A stretch of DNA of 64,000 nucleotides from Streptomyces sindenensis. GTDB lineage: Bacteria > Actinomycetota > Actinomycetes > Streptomycetales > Streptomycetaceae. How positions within the stretch are numbered: the first letter of the stretch is position 1; each line of letters starts with the position of its first letter. The notes below the pieces were generated by a model that did not search any database, was not told where the DNA came from, and was given only the letters and a program-made list of their open reading frames with translations. Where the stretch lies: the NCBI RefSeq assembly GCF_014649035.1, contig NZ_BMSG01000001.1, forward strand, positions 248,001 to 312,000, read 5' to 3'. The position numbers and the translations under genes were made by a program. Shown here one piece after another: positions 11,301-19,480 of this stretch.

Positions 11301-11631
11301 CGGCACGGAGATCAGCATGCGGGAGGTCCTGGAGGAGGCGGGCACGCCCCGGCTGACGGCGGCGCTGATAGCCGGGCGGACGGCGCCCGCGACCGTGCCG
11401 GTTCCGGTGGCCGCGGACGCCCCGGAGAACGCGGAGACCGCTGAGACCGCGAGGACCGCAGCGGTGGCGGCACCCGTGGCCGACGGGCCCGGGTACGCCA
11501 CCCGGGCCGAGGTCGCCGCCCTGTCCGAGCAGATACGTCAACTGGCCGACACCCAGACGGCGATGCTCACCCAGCTCTCCGAGGCCGTCGCCCTGCTGAC
11601 GGCCCGCGCCAACGGGACGGACGCCCGATGA
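8329..11631 (+). CDS. Type I polyketide synthase module KS-AT-ACP
   Basis: 1100 aa, TTG start 8 nt after GAAAGGA. Domain order: KS ~4-455 with Cys224 (in TACSSA), His368 (ETHGTG) and His408 (IGHLDS), so an active condensing KS, not a KSQ loader; AT ~590-885 with Ser681 (GHSVG) and 'RAFH' near 785, which suggests malonyl-CoA; ACP ~945-1015 with Ser977 (GADSLQ); then an Ala-rich linker and a helical tail ~1055-1095 (probable docking coiled coil). There is no ketoreductase, dehydratase or loading domain. The expected product is one C2 extension leaving a beta-ketoacyl-ACP. The starter must come from elsewhere. A 35-aa Gly-rich repeat interrupts the N-terminal half of the KS. Confidence 0.92.
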   Translation: MRDDRIAVIGTALRFPGADTPEAYWRDIRAGRSHVRRFTRAEFAAAGVPAAEYEQPGFGGASAPLADVDGFDAGFFGMSGREAELTDPQQRLFLECCFHALEDGGYAGGETRYASGGGRDAGAGGRDPGGGSRATGAGGRATGGGGRDTGGGAGPVRIGVYGSSGYRLYSLHSYLANHLAAEAGSGDWMTAKQVQVGNYTDFTATRAAFRLGLTGPALTVSTACSSALVSVHLACQALRAGDADLMLVGSAALHLPQVSGHVPVKGSTLSPTGTVRAFDANADGTVGGNGAAAVLLKPLERALADGDTVHAVILGSAVTNDGADKTVDGRSRHGGFAAPGVTGQRDAVLGALRAADVDAASIGYLETHGTGTLKGDPIEFAALTEAFRAHTDRTGFCALGSTKPAIGHLDSAAGLAGLIKAVEVLRHGIVPPLVNFARPNPALAVDDGPFLLPVRERDWPLAGVRRAGVHAIGMGGTNAHVVLEQAPEPLPASAAPATAPVPALLPLSAADGDALRTYATALRDHLTGGARPSPADLLTTTALGRRLLPHRLVVTAADPVAGLTAFLSGAPAGEAYTTGVADGVRDPAPVFLFSGQGGGHPGMGAGLAARFPVVAEVLESCAQVYAEETGRDDFLDRIVGGRGPKQWDTAFAQPALFALQLAQARLWERLGVTPARVAGHSVGAYAALCVAGALDTEDAMRLVCGRGRLMRERSAPGAMVSAFVPRARVRELLAAVPGLELAVVNGTTHHVLGGSPETVDAARKLLAGRGEAYEVLAVDRAFHTALLDPALEEFRLLAEKTEPRPLHTEFVDGIDGTVRPAGWRPDAAYLVAQARRTADFAAVLGELAASPLLLELGPSAVLTGLVRRALPDAVCVPTRDWERAVAALHCAGSAVDWAALLDGCGGRRVRLPSYPFRRRSHWRGPAPYAHPSPRSTEDRMTEQAVLERVLELTARHLGHRSEEVSADRTFVGLGADSLQLIGMLRQLEAEFGTEISMREVLEEAGTPRLTAALIAGRTAPATVPVPVAADAPENAETAETARTAAVAAPVADGPGYATRAEVAALSEQIRQLADTQTAMLTQLSEAVALLTARANGTDAR
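8681..8785 (+). repeat. 21-bp tandem repeat x5 inside the KS coding region
   Basis: Five in-frame 21-bp units starting with GTCGTG at 8681, 8702, 8723, 8744 and 8765. They encode 7-aa units of the form GR(D/A)xGxG, an insertion in a KS surface loop before 'VRIGVYGSSGY'. Confidence 0.9.
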
Positions 11632-14600
11632 GTGCGGCGACAACCGGATCTGCCGAGGCCGTGGCCCGGGCGGCGGAGCTGTCACGCGCGCTCACGGACC
11701 GGATCGCGGCGGCCCGCGCGCAGCTCGCGGCGGCCACCTCGGATAAGGCCCCGGCACAGGAGAGGCCCGCCGAGGCGAGCGCGCACGGCCCCCGGCTCGT
11801 CGTGGACGCGGCGGGCGGCATGGCCGGGGCAGGGGCCGACGAGGCCCAGCGGGCCCACACCGCGTCGCTGATCCGGCGGTTCACCGAACGTACCCGCACC
11901 TCCAAGGAGCTGGCCCAGCGACACCGTTCGGTGCTGGCCGACAGCAGGGCCGTCGTGGGGTTCCGGGACGCCACCAAGGAGATGCTGTATCCGGTCGCCG
12001 CCCGCTCGGCGCACGGCGCGCGGCTGGTCGACGTCGACGGCAACGCGTACACCGACATCACCATGGGCTTCGGCGCGCTGCTGCTGGGCCATGAGGCGGA
12101 GCCGGTCACCGAGGCCGTGCGCCACCACCTCGCCGACGGGCTGCGCTTCGGCCCCCGCTCCCCCGACACCGGCGAGGCGGCGGCCCTCCTCGCCTCGCTG
12201 ACCGGTCTGGAGCGGGTCGCGTTCGCCTCGTCCGGTACGGAGGCGAACTCGGCGGCGATCCGGCTGGCCCGGGCCGCGACCGGCCGCGACAAGGTCGTCA
12301 TGTTCCGGGGCTCGTACCACGGGCACATCGACTCCGTCCTCGGCCGCCCCGGCGGCCCGGGGCAGCACGCGGTGCCCGTCTCCCGGGGCATCCCGGACAG
12401 TGCGGTGGCGGAGCTGATCGTGCTGGAGTACGGGGAGCAGGAGTCCCTGGAGACGATCGACGCCCTCGGGGACACGATCGCGGCCGTGCTCGTGGAGCCC
12501 GTACAGTGCCGCAACCCGGGCCTGCGCCCTGTGCAGTTCGTGCGGTCGCTGCGGGAACTGACCGCGCGCCGGGGGATCGTGCTGCTCTTCGACGAGATGC
12601 TGACCGGGCTGCGGCCCCACCAGCGCGGCGCGCAGGACCACTTCGGGGTGGTGCCGGACCTCGCCACGTACGGCAAGGCGCTCGGCGCGGGCTTCCCGAT
12701 CGGCGCGGTGGCCGGGCGGGCGGATCTGCTCGACGGGGTGGACGGCGGGTTCTGGCGGTACGGGGAGCCCGGCGGGCCCACGCGCGAGACGACGTTCATC
12801 GGCGGTACGTACATGCAGCACCCGCTGTCGATGGCGGCGGCCCGCGCGGTGCTCACCCATCTCACCGAGCGGGGGCCCGCGCTCCAGAGCGGGCTGAACG
12901 CCCGCACGCAGGCGCTCGCGGACCGGCTGAACGCCTTCTTCCGCGACGAGGAATTCCCGTTGGAGCTGGCGCACTTCGGGTCGATGTTCCGCTTCAGGCA
13001 CCGTGCCGACCTGGAGTTGCTCTACCACCACCTGCAACTGCGCGGTGTGTACGTGTGGGAGTGGCGCAGCTTCTACCTCTCGACCGCCCACACGGAGGAG
13101 GACGTGAACCGGGTCGCCGAGGCCGTGGAGGGGTCGCTGCGCGAGCTGCGCGACGGCGGGTTCTTCCCCCGGTCCGCTCCCCGCCCGGCCGCGGCGGTGA
13201 AGCCGGTCGACGTCCCGCGCCCCGCACCCGACTTCGGCGTCTACTTCTTCGGGGACTACCCGGAGCCGGAGACCGGAGAATCCGCCGAGGCCGACAGGAC
13301 CGGCCCTCCGGAGGCGTACGACGCGCTCTTCGAGACCGTGCGATTCGCCGACGCGCACGGGTTCTCCTCCGTCTGGCTGCCCGAACGGCACTTCGACTCC
13401 TTCGGCGGGCTCTTCCCGAACCCCTCCGTGCTCGCCTCCGCCCTGGCCGGGCAGACCGAGCGCATCCGGATCAACGCGGGCTCGGTGGTCCTGCCACTGC
13501 ACGATCCGGTGCGGGTCGCCGAGGAGTGGTCGGTGGTCGACAACCTCTCCGGCGGGCGGGTCGGCATCGGCTGCGCCACCGGGTGGCACGCCCGGGACTT
13601 CGCCCTGCACCCGGACCGGTTCGCGGACCGGCGGCGGATCGCCTTCGACCACCTCGACGAGGTGCGCCGGCTGTGGCGCGGGGAGGCGGTGCGGCGGCGC
13701 ACGGGCGAGGGCGCGGAGGCGGAGATCCGGATCCGGCCGCGTCCGGTGCAGGAGGAACCGCCGTTCTTCCTGGCGACCTCCGGGCAGCGGGCCTCGTACG
13801 AGGAGGCGGCCCAGCGCGGTCTCGGGATCGTCACCAACCTGATGAGCCAGACCGTGGAGGAGCTGGCGGCGAACATCGCGCTGTACCGGCGTACGCGGGC
13901 GGCGTGCGGGCTCGACCCGGACGCCGGGCGGGTGACGGTGCTGGCGCACACGTACCTCGGCGACGACCACGCCACCGCCCGGGCCGAAGCGCTGGAGCCG
14001 ATGGTGCGCTACCTGCGGTCCTCGCTGCTGATGCGCTCGGCGGCGACGGCGGCCGGGCAGCGGCACGAGGACGTGGCGGCGGCGAGCGAGGAGGACCTGG
14101 ACTACCTGTTCCGCCGGGCCTACGACCGCTACTGCGACCGGCGGGCCCTGATCGGTACGCCGGACAGCGTCGCCCCGTTCGTGGCCGCGCTGCACGGGGC
14201 CGGGGTGGACGAGATCGCCGCGCTGGTCGACTTCGGGATGGACCGGGAGCGGCTGCGGTCGGGGCTCGACCGGCTGGATGTCCTGCGCCGCCGGACGCGG
14301 GAGCGGCTCGGCCGGGCCCGGGACGGCCGAGCGCAGGACGCCGCGGACGTCGAAGACCACCCGGACACCCAGGTCGCCCGTGGCCGGGAGACCGTCGCGC
14401 CCGCCACCTCCGCCCAGCGGCGGCTGTGGCTGGCCGCGCAGTTGCTGGAGAACCCGGCGGCGTACAACGAGACCCAGGCCGTACGGCTGCGCGGCCCGCT
14501 GGACGTGGTCGCGCTGCGGGCGGCGGTCGACGGCCTCGTCGAGCGGCACGCGGGGCTGCGGACGGTGTTCCGGGGCGAGGACGAGGCGGGCGTCGTCCAG

Positions 14601-17387
14601 GTCGTCAGGGAAGGGCTCCGCATCCCGTTGGCGGTGTCGGACGCCCGGGGGAAGGACCCGGACGAGGCGGTGCGGGAGCTGCTCTCCGAGGAGAGCCACC
14701 GCGCCTACGACCTGGCCGGGGGGCCGCTGTTCACGCCCCGGCTGCTCCGGCTGGCCGAGGACGACCACGTCCTGGTCCTCGGGATGCACCACATCATCAC
14801 GGACGCGCACTCGGCCGCGCTGCTCGCCGGGGACCTCCGGGAGCTGTACGCGGCGGCCCGCGCCGGACGCCCGCCGGTCTTCGCGCGGCCCGCCGGGACG
14901 ACCGTCGGGGCCCCCGAGCCGCCGCACGACCCGGCCGACCTGGCCTGGTGGCGCGAGCTGCTGGGCGAGAAGCCCCCGGTGCTGGCCCTGCCGACGGACC
15001 GGCCGCGCGGGCGCCGGGTGGCGGGGCGCGGCGGGGCGGTGGCCCGGACCGTGGGCCGGGAGCGGGCGGACCTGCTGCGGGAGTGGAGCGGGCAGCAGGG
15101 CGTGACCCTGTTCGCCACGCTGTGCACGGCCTGGCAGTCGGTGCTGCGGCGGAGGTCGGGGCAGGACGCGTTCCTGCTGGGCACGACGTTCGGGCGGCGA
15201 CGGCCTTCGACGGCGGACACGGTGGGCTTCCATGTGGCCCTGCTGCCGCTACCGCTCTCCGCGACGGACGCCACCCCCCTGCCGGAGGCCGTACGGGCCA
15301 CCGGCCGGGCGTTGTTCGCGGCGGAGGAGCACAGCGGGGTGGACCTGGACGCGCTGGTCGCCGCCGTCCACCCGGATCCGGGGAACCCCCGGCCGCTGAT
15401 GACGGTTTCGGTCGATCTGGACCGCGCGGCGCTGGCCGGAATCGACCTGCCCGGGCTGCGGGCGGAGGCCGTGGCGGCCGGGACGGAGTCGGCGCCGCTG
15501 GAGCTGGCGCTGATGGCCTCCCACACCCCGGAGGGGGGCCTGCGGCTGCGGCTGCGTTACGACGCGGACCTGTTCGACGCGGCGACGGCGGACGGGTATC
15601 TGACGGAGCTGGACGCACAGCTGGACGCGATGGCAGCCGTACCGGACGAGGGGGCCACCCCGGACGAGGAGGCCGCGCCGGGCAGGGAGGCCGCGGCCCC
15701 GGACGAGGAGGCCACCCCGGACGAGGGGGCCACCCGGGACACCGCCGCTCTCGTCCGCGCGGACTGGGAGTCCGTCCTCGGCGTGCGCGGCTTCCCCGAC
15801 GACAGCAACTTCTTCGACCTGGGCGGCAATTCGATCGCCGCGATCCGCCTCGTGAACCGGGTCCGGGACACCCTCGGCGTCGACTACCCCATGGCGGACT
15901 TCTTCGCAGATGCCACCCTGCGGGCGATGACCGAACAACTGGCGGGTGACGAAGGACCCGGCACGGCGAGGGCGGCAGCGGCCGAGGAGCCCCCCGTCGT
16001 CGACCGCGCCCCCGTCAGCGACCAGCAGGCCCGCATGATCGCCGGGCACCACGCCATGCCCGACCCCGCCGTCTGGAACATCCCCACGCGGATCACGTTC
16101 ACCGGGGCGCTGGATCCGGCGGCCCTGCGGTCCGCCGTGTCCGGGGTGATCGCCCGGCACGACGCGCTGCGGACCCGGTTCGTCCAGGGGGACGCGCCGA
16201 ACGGGCCCTGGTGGCAGGAGGTGGTGGCGGCGGAGCCGGTGCGGCTGCCGGTGGAGGACCTGACGACGCTGCCCCCCGGTGAGCGGCGGCCCCGGGCGGA
16301 CACCCTGTGCCGGGCGGACGCGGCGGCCCCCTTCGAGCTGGGGCGGCCCCTGATGCCCCGGCTGCGGCTGCTGCGGGTCGAGGAGGACCGCTGGCAGCTG
16401 ATGTTCGTCCTGCACCACGTGTGCGCCGACGGCTGGTCGCTGTCCTTGCTGCTCGCGGAGATCGCCGCGCTGTACACGGCGGCCGCCGCGGGCGTCCCGC
16501 ACGGTCTGCCCGACCCGGCGATGCAGGCGCCCGGGTACGCCCGGTGGCAGCGGGAGCACCACGAACCCGGGACCGAGGAGGAACGGGCCGCGTTCTGCGC
16601 CCGCTATCTGGACGGGGTGCCGGCCGCCGTCCCCGTACCGACGGACCGGCCGCGTCCGCAGCAGCTGAGCGGGCGCGGGGACACGGTGCGCGGGGTCGCG
16701 TCGGGCGAGGTGCGGGCGGCGGTGGAGAAGCTCGCCGCCGATCGGCACACCACGCCGTTCGCCGTCGCGGCGGCCGCGCTCGGGGTGTTCCTGACCCGGC
16801 TGTCGGGCGAGGAGGACACCTTGCTGAGCGTCCCGTACGCCAACCGCGAGGGCACCGCGTCGGAGTCGCTGGTGGCCATGACGTCCACAGCGGTGATGGT
16901 CCGCGTACGACTGGATTCAGCCAATCTTGCGGAGACGTGCGCGGAGCTCGCGGTGCGTACGGGCGCGGGTGCGCTCGGCGCCATGGCGCATGTGCTGCCC
17001 ACGGCCCGCATCATGCAGGCGATGCGGGACGCGGGCGCTGTCAGCGTCCCCGACCGGGTGCCGCACGTCCTGGCCTTCCAGAACTCCGTCGACACGGACA
17101 TCGAGATCCCCGGGCTGCGGGTCGAGGTGGCCGATCTGGCACCGCCGCTTTCCCGCAGCGAGCTGTGCTTCGGGCTTGCGCCGCGCCGGGACGCCGCGAA
17201 GGGTTATCGAACGTTCCTGGAATTCTCCACCGACCTGTGGGACCACACGACCGCCCACAACCTGCTCGCGTCGTACACCGACCTGCTCGCGGAGTTCTGC
17301 GCCCGGCCCGACCGGCCGGTGCGCGAACTCCTCGCGGAGCGCCCCTCTCAGCCACTGCCGAACACCGGAAAGGCGGACGCCGTATGA
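11628..17387 (+). CDS. Hybrid megaenzyme: aminotransferase - LLM monooxygenase - C - PCP - C
   Basis: 1919 aa, ATGA overlap with the PKS. Residues ~95-510: class III PLP aminotransferase (GSA-AT fold) with 'FASSGTEANSAAIRLARA', 'LFDEMLTGLR' and Lys350 in 'ATYGKALGAG'. Residues ~535-895: luciferase-like flavin monooxygenase ('WLPERHFDSFGG', 'NLSGGRVGIGCATGWH', 'IGTPDSVAPF') of the type found in assembly lines. C1 ~925-1340 with H1054-H1055 in HHIITDA (Ala replaces the usual Gly). PCP Ser1402 (GGNS). C2 ~1440-1895 with HHVCADG at 1596. No adenylation domain. Expected chemistry: transamination of the beta-ketone, then oxidation next to it, giving an alpha-hydroxy-beta-aminoacyl chain, then two amide bonds. 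Microginin synthetase has (from memory) the same PKS-AMT-monooxygenase-NRPS order. Confidence 0.9.
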   Translation: MSAATTGSAEAVARAAELSRALTDRIAAARAQLAAATSDKAPAQERPAEASAHGPRLVVDAAGGMAGAGADEAQRAHTASLIRRFTERTRTSKELAQRHRSVLADSRAVVGFRDATKEMLYPVAARSAHGARLVDVDGNAYTDITMGFGALLLGHEAEPVTEAVRHHLADGLRFGPRSPDTGEAAALLASLTGLERVAFASSGTEANSAAIRLARAATGRDKVVMFRGSYHGHIDSVLGRPGGPGQHAVPVSRGIPDSAVAELIVLEYGEQESLETIDALGDTIAAVLVEPVQCRNPGLRPVQFVRSLRELTARRGIVLLFDEMLTGLRPHQRGAQDHFGVVPDLATYGKALGAGFPIGAVAGRADLLDGVDGGFWRYGEPGGPTRETTFIGGTYMQHPLSMAAARAVLTHLTERGPALQSGLNARTQALADRLNAFFRDEEFPLELAHFGSMFRFRHRADLELLYHHLQLRGVYVWEWRSFYLSTAHTEEDVNRVAEAVEGSLRELRDGGFFPRSAPRPAAAVKPVDVPRPAPDFGVYFFGDYPEPETGESAEADRTGPPEAYDALFETVRFADAHGFSSVWLPERHFDSFGGLFPNPSVLASALAGQTERIRINAGSVVLPLHDPVRVAEEWSVVDNLSGGRVGIGCATGWHARDFALHPDRFADRRRIAFDHLDEVRRLWRGEAVRRRTGEGAEAEIRIRPRPVQEEPPFFLATSGQRASYEEAAQRGLGIVTNLMSQTVEELAANIALYRRTRAACGLDPDAGRVTVLAHTYLGDDHATARAEALEPMVRYLRSSLLMRSAATAAGQRHEDVAAASEEDLDYLFRRAYDRYCDRRALIGTPDSVAPFVAALHGAGVDEIAALVDFGMDRERLRSGLDRLDVLRRRTRERLGRARDGRAQDAADVEDHPDTQVARGRETVAPATSAQRRLWLAAQLLENPAAYNETQAVRLRGPLDVVALRAAVDGLVERHAGLRTVFRGEDEAGVVQVVREGLRIPLAVSDARGKDPDEAVRELLSEESHRAYDLAGGPLFTPRLLRLAEDDHVLVLGMHHIITDAHSAALLAGDLRELYAAARAGRPPVFARPAGTTVGAPEPPHDPADLAWWRELLGEKPPVLALPTDRPRGRRVAGRGGAVARTVGRERADLLREWSGQQGVTLFATLCTAWQSVLRRRSGQDAFLLGTTFGRRRPSTADTVGFHVALLPLPLSATDATPLPEAVRATGRALFAAEEHSGVDLDALVAAVHPDPGNPRPLMTVSVDLDRAALAGIDLPGLRAEAVAAGTESAPLELALMASHTPEGGLRLRLRYDADLFDAATADGYLTELDAQLDAMAAVPDEGATPDEEAAPGREAAAPDEEATPDEGATRDTAALVRADWESVLGVRGFPDDSNFFDLGGNSIAAIRLVNRVRDTLGVDYPMADFFADATLRAMTEQLAGDEGPGTARAAAAEEPPVVDRAPVSDQQARMIAGHHAMPDPAVWNIPTRITFTGALDPAALRSAVSGVIARHDALRTRFVQGDAPNGPWWQEVVAAEPVRLPVEDLTTLPPGERRPRADTLCRADAAAPFELGRPLMPRLRLLRVEEDRWQLMFVLHHVCADGWSLSLLLAEIAALYTAAAAGVPHGLPDPAMQAPGYARWQREHHEPGTEEERAAFCARYLDGVPAAVPVPTDRPRPQQLSGRGDTVRGVASGEVRAAVEKLAADRHTTPFAVAAAALGVFLTRLSGEEDTLLSVPYANREGTASESLVAMTSTAVMVRVRLDSANLAETCAELAVRTGAGALGAMAHVLPTARIMQAMRDAGAVSVPDRVPHVLAFQNSVDTDIEIPGLRVEVADLAPPLSRSELCFGLAPRRDAAKGYRTFLEFSTDLWDHTTAHNLLASYTDLLAEFCARPDRPVRELLAERPSQPLPNTGKADAV

Positions 17388-18685
17388 CTCCGGCCCCCCA
17401 CCGCAGCCACACCGACGACCTGCTCTCCTTCATCTCCGCGAGCCCTTCTCCGTACCACGTGGTGGCCAGTGCCGCCCAACGTCTGGAGAAGGCCGGATTC
17501 CGTGAACTGCGCGGCACGGACGACTGGACCGGCGCGACCGGCGGCCTGTTCGTCAGCCGTGCCGGGGCGCTGATCGCCTGGTACGTCCCCGAGGGCGCGG
17601 CCGCCCACACCCCGTTCCGGATCGTCGGCACCCACACCGACTCGCCGAACCTGCGGATCAAACCCTCGCCGGACACCGGGACTTCGGGGTGGCGGCAGAT
17701 CGGGGTGGAGATCTACGGCGGGGTGCCGCTCAACACCTGGCTCGACCGCGACCTCGGCATCTCCGGCCGGCTCGCCCTGCGCGGCCCCGACGGTGTGCCG
17801 CGCAACCGCCTCGTCCAGATCGACGAACCCCTCTTGCGTGTACCGCAGTTGGCCATCCATCTGGACCGATCGGTCAACGAGGGCGTGGCGCTGGACCGGC
17901 AGCGGCACATCGCACCCATCTGGGCGCTGGGCGAGCCCCGGGAGGGCGAACTGCTGCGCCGGGTCGCGGCGGCGGCCGGCGAGGACCCGGCGGACGTGCT
18001 CGGCTGGGACCTGATGCTCCACGACATCCAGCCGCCCGGATACCTGGGCGTGGACCGGGAGTTCGTGGTCGCGTCCCGGCTGGACAACCAGGTCTCGGTG
18101 CACGCCGGGGTGACCGCGCTGGTGGACGCGGCGACGGGCGCCACGCAGCCGGCGTTCATCCCGGTGCTGGCCGCCTTCGACCACGAGGAGGTCGGCAGCG
18201 GCTCCGAGACGGGTGCGCAGAGCCCGATGCTGGAGCGGATCCTGTCCCGCTCGGTGGCCGCGCGCGGCGGCAGCGACGAGGACTGGTCGCGGGCGCTGGC
18301 GGGCGCGTTCTGCGTCTCCGCCGACATGGCGCACGCGGTGCACCCGAACTACTCCGAGCGGCACGACCCCGACCACCGCCCGCTGCCCAACGGCGGCCCC
18401 ACGGTCAAGGTGAACGTCAACCAGCGGTACGCCACCGACTCCACCGGCATCGCGATGTTCACGGCGGCGGCCGAGCGGGCCGGGGCTCCCTGGCAGCCGT
18501 TCGTCTCCAACAACGCGATGCCCTGCGGTACGTCGATCGGCCCGCTCACGGCGGCCCGTCTCGGTGTCACCACGGTGGATGTCGGGGTGCCGGGCCTGTC
18601 GATGCACTCGGCGCGCGAACTGTGCGGGGTGCGCGACCCGGGCCACCTCACCGCGATCCTCACGACGATCATGGTCGGGGACTGA
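17384..18685 (+). CDS. M18 family aminopeptidase (apeB-like), cluster-embedded
   Basis: 433-aa cytosolic di-zinc aminopeptidase of the M18 family, full length. All expected metal/catalytic motifs are visible: 'GTHTDSPNLRIKP', 'SRLDNQVS', 'DHEEVGSGS', 'SADMAHAVHPNY' and 'GVPGLSMHSARE'. It starts with ATG overlapping the megaenzyme stop (ATGA), so it is co-translated with the NRPS, and 48 nt separate it from the thioesterase. The family normally removes acidic or neutral N-terminal residues from peptides in general turnover. Here the context suggests either a resistant or sacrificial copy of the target of an aminopeptidase inhibitor, or a maturation enzyme. Which of these is not decided by sequence. 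Confidence 0.92.
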   Translation: MTPAPHRSHTDDLLSFISASPSPYHVVASAAQRLEKAGFRELRGTDDWTGATGGLFVSRAGALIAWYVPEGAAAHTPFRIVGTHTDSPNLRIKPSPDTGTSGWRQIGVEIYGGVPLNTWLDRDLGISGRLALRGPDGVPRNRLVQIDEPLLRVPQLAIHLDRSVNEGVALDRQRHIAPIWALGEPREGELLRRVAAAAGEDPADVLGWDLMLHDIQPPGYLGVDREFVVASRLDNQVSVHAGVTALVDAATGATQPAFIPVLAAFDHEEVGSGSETGAQSPMLERILSRSVAARGGSDEDWSRALAGAFCVSADMAHAVHPNYSERHDPDHRPLPNGGPTVKVNVNQRYATDSTGIAMFTAAAERAGAPWQPFVSNNAMPCGTSIGPLTAARLGVTTVDVGVPGLSMHSARELCGVRDPGHLTAILTTIMVGD

Positions 18686-18733
18686 CCGGACTCCGGCAGA
18701 AGATCCGCTGGTAGAGAGAGAACAGGAACGATC

Positions 18734-19480
18734 GTGGCCGACGAAGACACCGTCCTCATCTGCCTGCCCTTCGCCGGGGCGGGCCCCTCCTTCTTCACGC
18801 CCTGGCAGAAACGGGCACCGGAGGGGCTGCGGATCCTCCCGCTCTCCCTGCCGGGCCGCGAGAAGCGCTTCCCCGAGCCCGCGTACGACGCGGCGGCCCC
18901 GGCCGTCGACGACGCGTACGCGCAGGTGACGGCGGCGCTCGGCGGAGCGGACGGGGACGGCGGCGGCCCGGTCGTGCTGTTCGGGCACAGCATGGGCGCG
19001 GTGCTCGCGTACGAGCTGGCGCACCGGATCGAACGGGCGGGCGGACCGGTCCGCCTGGCCGCGCTGGTCGTCAGCGGCGCGCCCGGCCCCTGGACGCCGC
19101 GCACGGACCGGGCGGACGGGCTGCCGGACGAGGAGTTCGCCGCCCGGGTCCGGGCGTTCGCGGGGTACGACCATCCGGCGCTGGCGGACCCGGAGATGCG
19201 GGAGCTGCTGCTGCCCGCGCTCCGGGCGGACGTCCGGCTCCACGAGACGTATGTGCCGTCCACGGACCGCCCGCTGAGCGTTCCCGTCATCTCCGTGCGG
19301 GGGCGGGAGGACACCCTCGTGGGGTCGGCGGAGGCGGCCGAGTGGGGCCGGGCGACGACGGGGAGGCTGACGGTGGCCGAGCCGGCCGGCGGCCACATGT
19401 ATCTGGCCGAGCGGCCGGACGACCTGCTGGAGCTGGTGGCCGCCGAGGTACGCGCGGCGAGCGAGGCGGGGGGCCGGTGA
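18734..19480 (+). CDS. Stand-alone thioesterase (type II-like)
   Basis: 248-aa alpha/beta hydrolase of the type II thioesterase family, GTG start after AGGA. N-terminal 'LICLPFAGAGPSFFTPWQK' is the typical first strand and loop; nucleophile Ser in 'LFGHSMGAVLAYELA'; 'VRGREDTLV' carries the Asp and 'AGGHMYLAE' the His of the triad. No assembly-line protein here has a terminal TE domain, so this enzyme may release the product as well as clear misprimed carrier domains. Stop and next start overlap (GTGA). Confidence 0.88.
   Translation: MADEDTVLICLPFAGAGPSFFTPWQKRAPEGLRILPLSLPGREKRFPEPAYDAAAPAVDDAYAQVTAALGGADGDGGGPVVLFGHSMGAVLAYELAHRIERAGGPVRLAALVVSGAPGPWTPRTDRADGLPDEEFAARVRAFAGYDHPALADPEMRELLLPALRADVRLHETYVPSTDRPLSVPVISVRGREDTLVGSAEAAEWGRATTGRLTVAEPAGGHMYLAERPDDLLELVAAEVRAASEAGGR

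Noticed and set aside
8329-11631. Loading-type (KSQ) or iterative PKS
   Set aside because: The KS has the active Cys224 and both histidines, and no reducing domains; a normal single extension module fits better.
12506-15949. 1147-codon open frame inside the megaenzyme gene
   Set aside because: Shadow frame with no domains; the overlapping frame has clear AMT, monooxygenase and C domains.
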